Shown here piece after piece: positions 38,017-44,444 of a DNA stretch of 64,000 nucleotides. Numbering within the stretch: the stretch's first letter is position 1; every line of letters begins with the position of its first letter. The notes beneath the pieces were generated by a model. The model had not been told where the DNA came from and made no database searches. It was given only the letters and a program-made list of their open reading frames with translations. The DNA is from Bacillota bacterium (GTDB lineage Bacteria > Bacillota > Clostridia > Oscillospirales > Oscillospiraceae), in NCBI GenBank assembly GCA_021768085.1, contig JAETOJ010000001.1, positions 117,212 to 181,211 on the forward strand, written 5' to 3'. The position numbers and the translations under genes were made by a program.

Positions 38017-38418
38017 ATGAACGAAGTCGTAAAATTCCTGACCGAGAACTCTGTCCAGTATCTGGCTACCGTGGGCCGGGATGGGAAGGCCAAATGCCGG
38101 CCCTTCATGTTCGCCGGAGAAAAGGACGGCAAGCTGTAGTTCTGCACCAACAACCAAAAGGACGTCTACAAGGATATGCAGGCCAATCCCAATGTGGAGC
38201 TATCCGTATCCAGCCCCACTTTTGCCTGGATTCGTCTGAACGGCAAGGCTGTGTTTGAGAACAATATGGCTGTCAAGGAAATGTGCCTCCAGAATCCTAT
38301 CATAAAGAGCCAGTACCAGACCGCCGGCAACCCAATCTTCGAGGTGTTCTATCTGGCGGACGCTCACGCTGTGATTGCCGACTTCTCTGGCAACCCGCCC
38401 CAGGAATCTGACCTGTAA
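38017..38418 (+). pseudogene. Pyridoxamine 5'-phosphate oxidase-family protein with amber codon
   Basis: The 134-codon frame encodes an FMN-binding split-barrel protein (FLTENSVQYLATVGRDGKAK, then FCTNNQKDVYKDM, SPTFAWIRLNGKAVFE) but codon 41 is TAG (38137-38139), where the family has Trp (KLWFCT). One TGG-to-TAG change would explain it; everything after is still in frame and well conserved, so the lesion is recent, or the stop is read through, or it is a sequencing error. It lies directly upstream of an FMN riboswitch. Confidence 0.75.
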
Positions 38419-38439
38419 GCCGCAAACAACCAAATACCG

Positions 38440-38547
38440 ATCTTCGGGGCAAGGTGAAATTCCTCACCGGCGGTATAGTCCGCGAGCCGCAAGGCATGAT
38501 ACGGTGTGATTCCGTGACCGACCGTTATAGTCTGGATGAAAGAAGAT
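38440..38547 (+). promoter_or_regulatory. FMN riboswitch (RFN element)
   Basis: Closing stem ATCTTC (38440-38445) pairs with GAAGAT (38542-38547). Inside are the conserved blocks GGGGCAAGGTGAAATTCC, ACCGGCGGTATAGTCCGCGA, GATACGGTGTGATTCCGT and GACCGACCGTTATAGTC, in RFN order. Downstream, TCTCCT near 38563 can pair with the AGGAGG before the macrodomain start, so control is probably translational. It normally represses flavin synthesis or uptake genes when FMN is abundant. Confidence 0.93.
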
Positions 38548-38615
38548 AGGCCAAGGCCGTCTCCTCAAAATTATCAGAATATGTTAGCAATCAAAACACA
38601 CCAGGAGGCAAGCGC

Positions 38616-39422
38616 ATGACGCACGAAGAACAACGCCGCTACTTGATCCGGGAGCTGTTGGCGGAAGATGCACAGTACCAAAGCATCGTAATCCCGGAAA
38701 ATGCCCAGAAGCAGAAAGATTTACTCCGGGCGCTGATGAACGTGCGCCCGCCCATGCCGATTGGTCAAGACTTTCTGACGGTACAGGATGAGTACCTGTC
38801 TGCCGAGCGGGATATGGAGGGCGTGGTAGATGTTCACGACCTCCCCTCCCTCCGCTGCGATGAGCGATTGGTGTTATGGCAGGGTGATATTACGACCTTA
38901 AATGCGGATGCCATTGTCAATGCAGCCAACAGCGGTATGAGGGGCTGTTTCCGCGCCCTCCATTCCTGCATTGATAACATCGTTCACAGCAAAAGCGGTA
39001 TTCAGTTGCGCTTGTACTGCGATGAAATGATGAACCAGCAGGGGTATGAAGAACCCACTGGGCAAGCCAAGATTACACCGGCTTTCAATCTGCCCAGCCA
39101 GTATGTCCTCCACACCGTCGGCCCTATCGTCGAGGGGCGCGTGACCCAGCATAACCGGGAGCTGCTGGCCTCCTGCTACCGCTCCTGTCTGGAGCTGGCC
39201 ACAGAAAACGGTCTGAAAACCATCGCGTTTTGCTGTATCTCCACCGGGGTGTTCCATTTCCCCAACCAGGAGGCTGCTGAAATCGCAGTAAAAACAGTGA
39301 CCGACTTCCTGCAAGTTCCATCTTCTATTCAAAGGGTGATTTTCAATGTCTTTAAGGATGCAGACAAGCAAATCTATCGGGAACTTCTCGGCCCAAACGC
39401 AGCAGTTGAAACAACTCATTGA
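38616..39422 (+). CDS. Zinc-containing macrodomain protein-ADP-ribose hydrolase
   Basis: This 268-residue protein belongs to the zinc-dependent macrodomain group that travels with SirTM sirtuins and removes mono-ADP-ribose from proteins. After an N-terminal extension of about 80 residues come GDITTLNADAIVNAANSGM, the zinc-site region GCFRALHSCIDNIVHSKSG with Cys and His ligands and a later Cys in LRLYCDEMM, and the substrate loop CISTGVFHFPNQEAA. ATG 38616 follows AGGAGGC. The gene overlaps the sirtuin gene by 77 nt and lies under an FMN riboswitch. Confidence 0.93.
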   Translation: MTHEEQRRYLIRELLAEDAQYQSIVIPENAQKQKDLLRALMNVRPPMPIGQDFLTVQDEYLSAERDMEGVVDVHDLPSLRCDERLVLWQGDITTLNADAIVNAANSGMRGCFRALHSCIDNIVHSKSGIQLRLYCDEMMNQQGYEEPTGQAKITPAFNLPSQYVLHTVGPIVEGRVTQHNRELLASCYRSCLELATENGLKTIAFCCISTGVFHFPNQEAAEIAVKTVTDFLQVPSSIQRVIFNVFKDADKQIYRELLGPNAAVETTH

Positions 39423-40221
39423 AAAAGCTGATGCAGTCTTGATCGGTGCGGGAGCGGGGCTGTCCGCCTCGGCCGGGCTGACCTACTCCGGGGAACGGTT
39501 TGAACAGCATTTCAGCGATTTTCAAAAGAAATACGGCATCCGGGATATGTACTCCGGAGGCTTTTATCCCTTTGAATCATTGGAGGAATATTGGGCGTGG
39601 TGGAGCCGTCACATCATGGTAAACCGCTATGAACGCGCTCCCAGGCCGGTCTATGACGATTTGCTGAAGTTGGTGGAAAGCAAGGACTATTTTGTGCTGA
39701 CCACCAATGTGGATCACCAGTTTCAGCTTGCGGGCTTTGATAAGGAGCGGCTGTTCTACACCCAGGGGGATTATGGGCTGTGGCAATGTTCCAAGCCCTG
39801 TCATCAGGGGACTTATGATAATGAAACCGTTGTACGGCAGATGTGGACGAAGCAGCGGGATATGAAGATACCCTCGGAATTGATACCCCGCTGTCCCCGG
39901 TGCGGCAGGCCCATGACGATGAATCTCCGGGCGGATGATACCTTTGTGCAGGATGAGGGTTGGTATACTGCCGCCCAGCGGTACAATGATTTTGTTCAAT
40001 GCCATAAAGGCTGTGCCCTTCTCTACCTGGAACTCGGAGTGGGCATGAATACCCCCGGTATCATCAAGTACAACTTCTGGCAGCAAGTCCATCGGAACCC
40101 GAACGCAAGTTATGTCTGTATCAATCAGGGGCAAACCTATGCGCCCCATGAAATTGAGAAACAAAGTCTTTGTATGGATACAGACATCGGAAGCATATTG
40201 ATAGAAATGAAAAATTCATAA
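39346..40221 (+). CDS. Class M sirtuin (SirTM) protein ADP-ribosyltransferase
   Basis: This 291-residue sirtuin has the NAD-binding GAGAGLSASAGLTY motif (34-47), a TTNVDHQFQ motif, and FYTQGDYGLWQC, where the usual catalytic His of sirtuin deacetylases (HG) is replaced by Gln. That change is typical of SirTMs, which ADP-ribosylate lipoylated GcvH-like proteins instead of deacetylating. Zinc cysteines appear as C-x3-C (CSKPC) and CPRCG. The start at 39346 lies inside the macrodomain gene with AAAGGGTG upstream; ATG 39358 is an alternative. Known partners GcvH-L and LplA are not in this window. Confidence 0.92.
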   Translation: MSLRMQTSKSIGNFSAQTQQLKQLIEKADAVLIGAGAGLSASAGLTYSGERFEQHFSDFQKKYGIRDMYSGGFYPFESLEEYWAWWSRHIMVNRYERAPRPVYDDLLKLVESKDYFVLTTNVDHQFQLAGFDKERLFYTQGDYGLWQCSKPCHQGTYDNETVVRQMWTKQRDMKIPSELIPRCPRCGRPMTMNLRADDTFVQDEGWYTAAQRYNDFVQCHKGCALLYLELGVGMNTPGIIKYNFWQQVHRNPNASYVCINQGQTYAPHEIEKQSLCMDTDIGSILIEMKNS

Positions 40222-40227
40222 CTATTT

Positions 40228-40260
40228 GCCGTCTTTTCACTGTTGAAAAGGCGGCTTTTT
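40228..40260 (+). terminator. Terminator of the macrodomain-sirtuin unit
   Basis: GCCGTCTTTTCA (40228-40239) pairs with TGAAAAGGCGGC (40244-40255), followed by a five-T tail, seven bases after the sirtuin stop codon. Confidence 0.9.
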
Positions 40261-40452
40261 CTATGCCCATACATAGCCGTCTGTTTCGCCTGATGGTAGT
40301 AACATTCTTGTTGTTACACACGCATTTTTGATGAAAACGATAATCTATCTATTTGATTTTAAAAACATACAACTTCTCCTATCTCCTATCTTCTATCTCA
40401 CCGGCATTTCCGGCGCTGGCCGGGGTGAGATCGGTGCAAAGGCCAGCGCGGC

Positions 40453-40680
40453 AACTGGAAAGAGGAAGGGGAACTTGAAAAGTTGGCGGAATTGAAAGCT
40501 CTCATTGAAAATCTGACTATTGATACCCGGATTGTGACAGATGGTGCCTCCAACTTGATCCAGGTTCGCGGGCACCTTCCTACGGACAAGGAAAAGCTGG
40601 TCGGCTATTTGAAGCATCTAACCAAAATTGCTGATGAAGCGGCATCGTGGGAATACCGCGTCAACCTACGGCATCTGTAA
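40453..40680 (+). pseudogene. C-terminal fragment of an unidentified protein
   Basis: About 75 in-frame codons end in EKLVGYLKHLTKIADEA and YRVNLRHL. No start codon with a ribosome binding site is visible. The pattern (a leucine-rich helix, then an HLPTDKEKLV turn and a YR-x-L-R-x-L end) is reminiscent of the C-terminus of certain radical-SAM proteins, but I cannot confirm this; no cysteine motif is present. Confidence 0.35.
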
Positions 40681-40685
40681 AAGGC

Positions 40686-40934
40686 CCGACCTGATTGTTG
40701 GCCGGTATCACAGCAGCTTGGCTGGACAGGTATCGGGATAAAATCGATCTGTTCTTTCTGCCGCCCTATGCCCCCGAGAGCAATCCAGACGAATATCTCA
40801 ATCACGCACTGAAACTCTCGGTCCATTCTGGCGGCTTACCTCGGATCAAATACGATATCCATCAAAACGCAGATTCCTTCACGCAAACTTTATCCCACTT
40901 CAATTCCAGAATAGGAATTGTAAAATCTCTTTGA
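40686..40934 (+). pseudogene. IS630-family transposase C-terminal fragment
   Basis: The frame holds the IS630/Tc1 C-terminal catalytic region: DLFFLPPYAPESNPDEYLN with the third catalytic residue in the NPDE segment, then SVHSGGLP. The preceding beta strand (LIVGRYHSSLAG) is in a different frame, so there is a frameshift near 40730. Upstream catalytic domains are missing. It is an inactive IS end. Confidence 0.8.
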
Positions 40935-41214
40935 GGTGAATTACAATGAGAAAGAAAAAGCCCTTCAGCAATAGGGCTCTCGTCTTTGCCCACCCGATGA
41001 GCAATGCTTTGCTGCAGGTCCAGTGCAAATCAGGGTTTACACAGGGGTACGTCTCTGAGAGTCCTGTGCGGGTAAACCTCCGACTTCTGCTGGAACACTG
41101 TGTGGAACAGGAGACTGGACTGCTAATTCCCATTGCAAGAGCCGTTTTTGACGCACTACGGACAAAGGGTTCCAATATTTTGAGAACTCATACACAAGCT
41201 GGAAATCTCGGTGT
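40935..41214. other. Non-coding interval with a stem-loop
   Basis: No supported gene. A bulged stem pairs GGTTTAC-ACAGG (41034-41045) with CCTGT and GTAAACC (41063-41078), sequence suggestive of a structured RNA or an IS end, without a known family. Confidence 0.4.
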
Positions 41215-41254
41215 AAAAAAGAGCCTGCTCTCTGACCTCTGGAGAGCAGGCTCT
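41215..41254 (-). terminator. Terminator of the GtrA/GH3 unit
   Basis: AGAGCCTGCTCTC and its complement (41220-41232, 41242-41254) form a 13-bp stem; on the minus strand it is followed by six T. It lies 27 bp past the GtrA-like gene. Confidence 0.9.
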
Positions 41255-41280
41255 GCGTCTATGCGTCTTATGGAATCAAT

Positions 41281-41835
41281 TTATGTCTTTTGGGCCTCCC
41301 CCTCGGGGAAGATGATCTTGTTGACGAAGAAGAAGATCACCATAGAGATACCGCCCTGAAGGACGACGGTGCCGATGGTATACAGCCAGTCGGGGACGAA
41401 CAGCCCGGCCACCGCCACCCAGATGCAGTTGATGGAGTTGACGATGCAGTTGATGACGATGAAGGCCACGAAGTACCACGCGATCTGCTTGCCCAGGTTG
41501 CCCTTGCTGCGGAACACGAAGTTCTTCTGGATGGGGAAGTTGATGATCTCGCCGATGGCCATGGCGATCATGTAGGCCACGAAGTAGGCCAGCCCGCCGT
41601 GGGCCTGGTCATAGCCCACGATATTCCACAGGAAGGTCTCCCCAAACAGGGTGATTTCGATACCCGGCCAGCCGAAGCTGCGATCGCCCAAAAACGCGAA
41701 GGCATTGGGCAGAAACAGCAGGATAAAGTATTTCATGACCGTAATCAGGTTGCTGACGATGACGAACAGCCCGCCCTCCCGGATCCACTTGGCCGCGGCG
41801 GGGTGCTTTTCCGCGAAATCAGTCCAGAATTTCAT
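41281..41835 (-). CDS. GtrA-family membrane protein
   Basis: This 184-residue protein with about four membrane helices belongs to the GtrA-like group, small polytopic proteins tied to polysaccharide or glycolipid translocation. The helix pair after IGEIINFPIQKNFVFRSKG is the family's conserved turn. It is longer than most GtrA proteins because of an insert near 45-80. It follows the GH3 gene by 12 nt on the same strand, so it is probably in the same transcript and may serve cell-surface glycan turnover. Confidence 0.8.
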   Translation of the reverse strand: MKFWTDFAEKHPAAAKWIREGGLFVIVSNLITVMKYFILLFLPNAFAFLGDRSFGWPGIEITLFGETFLWNIVGYDQAHGGLAYFVAYMIAMAIGEIINFPIQKNFVFRSKGNLGKQIAWYFVAFIVINCIVNSINCIWVAVAGLFVPDWLYTIGTVVLQGGISMVIFFFVNKIIFPEGEAQKT

Positions 41836-41847
41836 GGTTTTCCCTCC

Positions 41848-44265
41848 TTAATGAATGGCGTCCGCCGCCTTGCGCTTCTTGCCCGCGCGGAAAAAGCCGC
41901 CGATGACGGCCCCCAGGCCCTTGAAGAAGTGGCCGTTGACGATGGTGAGGATGCCCTCCGCCATCTCCATGGTGCAGATGCCGCCGGTCATCTTGGCGAT
42001 GGCCCGGAAGGGCATATTGTAGTTGAACAGCAGATTCAGGTTGGGCTGGCCCTTCTCGATGCTCTTGTTGATGAAGTGGGTGAGGATCTTGTAGGCCAGC
42101 CGGCCCGCGGCGCCCTTGGCGTAGTACATCTGGCACAGGGCGTCGTTCATGTCCAGCATCCCGCTCCAGTGGCCGTCGGGGATGGGACGGCCCAGCAGGG
42201 CCTCGAACTCCCCGTCGGAGACAGCCTTGATGTTGCCGGAGAAGTATTTGGCAAATTTGGCCTTGTCGTAGGGGGACTTGGCCCCGGTGCCCTGCACCTC
42301 CACAGTGGCGGACAGCTTGATGTCCGCGCAGGACGCGCCGATCATCACCGCCCACTGGCCGCCCTCCACCTCGAATCGGTTGGTGTCCACGTTGAAATAG
42401 CGGAACGCCTTGTCGTCCAAGGGGATGGTAACCTTCTTGGACTCGCCCGCCTTGAGGAACACCTTGACGAAGCCCTTCAGCTCCTTAGCCGGGCGGAACA
42501 CGTCCCCGTCCGGCTTGGACACGTACAGCTGGGCCACCTCGGCCCCGTCCATGCTCCCGGTGTTCTTGAGGGTGAACGTGGCCTCCTTGCCGGTGACGGA
42601 CAGGTCGGAGTACTCAAAGGTGGTGTAGCTCAGCCCGAAGCCGAACGGAAACAGCACCGGCACGTTTGCCGTCTCGCAGTAGCGGTAGCCCACGAACAGG
42701 CCCTCCCGGTACTCGGCGTTGCGCTCCTTGGAGGGGAAATAGGGGGCGGAGGACACGTCCTCGTAACGGACGGGGTAGCTCTCCGCCAGCTTGCCGGAGG
42801 GGTTCACCTGGCCCATAATCACCTTGAGCACGGAGGACGCACCCGCCTGTCCGCACAGGTAGCCGTGCACCAGGGCCTTCACCTTGGGCAGCCAGGGCAT
42901 CTCCACGGCGGAGCCCGCCGACATGACGGCCACCACGTTGGGGTTGGCGGCGCTGACGGCCTCGATGAGATCCACCTGGCTCTGGGGGAGCCGCATATGG
43001 GAGCGGTCCAGGCCCTCGGACTCGCTGATCTCATCCAGGCCGATATAGAGCAGGACGACGTCGGCCTTCTTTGCCAGCTCCACGGCCCTGGCCTGCATGG
43101 CGGGGTCGCCCTTGCCGGAGCGGGGGTAGCCCGCCTCAAAGCCCGCCACGTCCAGACCGAAGTTCTTGATCACGTCCATGGCGTTGTCCAGCTTGGTGGG
43201 GTTCACAACGGAGGAGCCCGCCCCCTGATACCGGGCCTTCTGGGCGAACTCGCCGATGACGGCCACCTTGGCGCCCTTCTTCAGCGGCAGGATGTTCCCC
43301 TCATTCTTCAGCAGCACAATGGACTGCTCGGAAGCTTTGGCCGCCATGGCGTGGTGGGCGTCGATGTCGAAGGGCTTGTCGGTCAGCGGCTTCACCGCCG
43401 CCGTCACCGACAGGATCACGTCCAGCAGCTCATCCACCCGCCGATCCAGCAGCTCCTGGCTGAGCTTGCCGGACTTCACCGCGTCCACCAGCTCCAGGTC
43501 GGAGTCGCCGCCGGTGGTGGGCATCTCCAGGTGGGAACCTGCGGTTACGCCCAACCTGTGGTCATTGGAGCCGCCCCAGTCGGACACCACGAAGCCCTCA
43601 AAGCCCCACTGATCCCGGAGGATCTCCTGGAGCAGGTGCCTGTTCTCGTTGGCATAGGTGCCGTTGACGCGGTTGTAGGAGGACATGATGGACTTGGCCT
43701 TTCCCTCCTTCACCGCGATCTCAAACCCGGTGAGGTAGATCTCCCGCAGGGTGCGCTCGTCCATGACGGAGTCGGACGCCATGCGCCGCAGCTCCTGGGA
43801 GTTGGCGGCGAAGTGCTTGGGGCAGGCGGCCACGCCGTTTTTCTGGATGCCCCGGATGTAGCTGGCCGCCATCTTGCCCGCCAGGTAGGGATCCTCGGAG
43901 AAATACTCGAAGTTCCGCCCGCACAGGGGGGATCGCTTCACGTTGAGCCCCGGCCCCAGGATCACGCACACCCCCTGGGAGGCGGCCTCCTCCCCCAGGT
44001 GCGCGCCGATCTCCTCCCCCAGCGCTGGATCCCAGCTGTTGGCCACCGTGGCGGCGGTGGGGAAGCAGGTGGCGGGCAGGGACGGGTTCAGCCCCAACTG
44101 ATCCCCCTCCCCGGCCTGCTTGCGGATGCCGTGGGGGCCGTCCGACAGGGTCATGTTGGGCACGCCCAGCCGCTCCACGCTCCGGGTCTGCCAGAAGTCT
44201 TTGCCGGATAGAAGGTAGCACTTCTCCTCTAATGTCATTTGCTTGATGATATCCGGGTGTTTCAC
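41848..44265 (-). CDS. Glycoside hydrolase family 3 (beta-glucosidase-like)
   Basis: This 805-residue cytoplasmic enzyme (no signal peptide) has the GH3 N-terminal barrel with SDGPHGIRKQ, KHFAANSQELRR and the nucleophile region VVSDWGGSNDH, the C-terminal alpha/beta domain (SIVLLKNEGNILPLKKG) and a fibronectin-III-like domain (GFGLSYTTFEYSDL). About 150 extra residues at the C-terminus are not part of the standard fold. Likely a beta-glucosidase or related exo-glycosidase; the substrate is undetermined. It lies 179 bp downstream of the membrane-bound GH3 gene. Confidence 0.93.
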   Translation of the reverse strand: MKHPDIIKQMTLEEKCYLLSGKDFWQTRSVERLGVPNMTLSDGPHGIRKQAGEGDQLGLNPSLPATCFPTAATVANSWDPALGEEIGAHLGEEAASQGVCVILGPGLNVKRSPLCGRNFEYFSEDPYLAGKMAASYIRGIQKNGVAACPKHFAANSQELRRMASDSVMDERTLREIYLTGFEIAVKEGKAKSIMSSYNRVNGTYANENRHLLQEILRDQWGFEGFVVSDWGGSNDHRLGVTAGSHLEMPTTGGDSDLELVDAVKSGKLSQELLDRRVDELLDVILSVTAAVKPLTDKPFDIDAHHAMAAKASEQSIVLLKNEGNILPLKKGAKVAVIGEFAQKARYQGAGSSVVNPTKLDNAMDVIKNFGLDVAGFEAGYPRSGKGDPAMQARAVELAKKADVVLLYIGLDEISESEGLDRSHMRLPQSQVDLIEAVSAANPNVVAVMSAGSAVEMPWLPKVKALVHGYLCGQAGASSVLKVIMGQVNPSGKLAESYPVRYEDVSSAPYFPSKERNAEYREGLFVGYRYCETANVPVLFPFGFGLSYTTFEYSDLSVTGKEATFTLKNTGSMDGAEVAQLYVSKPDGDVFRPAKELKGFVKVFLKAGESKKVTIPLDDKAFRYFNVDTNRFEVEGGQWAVMIGASCADIKLSATVEVQGTGAKSPYDKAKFAKYFSGNIKAVSDGEFEALLGRPIPDGHWSGMLDMNDALCQMYYAKGAAGRLAYKILTHFINKSIEKGQPNLNLLFNYNMPFRAIAKMTGGICTMEMAEGILTIVNGHFFKGLGAVIGGFFRAGKKRKAADAIH

Positions 44266-44318
44266 ACAAACCCCTCCTCACTACTATTATCAATTATCAA
44301 TGCGCTTGTCGCCCGGAA

Positions 44319-44402
44319 GCACAGAACAAATCCGGGGACGGGTTCCCGGGATCTGTTCCGTGCTCCCGCGCTCCCCACCCCCGCGGAACGGGGGCGGGGA
44401 GG
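44319..44402. other. Two hairpins between the GH3 genes
   Basis: GCACAGAACAAATCC-type arms (44319-44333 with 44349-44363, imperfect) and CTCCCCACCCCCG with its complement (44371-44383, 44389-44402, one bulge). Either may slow or stop transcription from the upstream GH3 gene. No T-run follows. Confidence 0.5.
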
Positions 44403-44444
44403 CGGAAGCTGTGGTTATTTTGTGCGGTTCAGACCGATTTACGC

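Noticed and set aside
29390..41280. Integrative element using the tRNA-Arg 3' end as attachment site
   Set aside because: I searched by eye for a repeat of the tRNA 3' end downstream and for an integrase gene and found neither.
40946..41359. 137-codon plus-strand frame, and a minus-strand frame over the same bases
   Set aside because: No ribosome binding site logic, no domain, and the 3' part overlaps a terminator and the end of the GtrA gene.
41290..44211. Plus-strand open frame of about 970 codons opposite GtrA/GH3
   Set aside because: His/Leu/Gly-rich antisense shadow of the GH3 gene; the minus-strand frame has all GH3 motifs.
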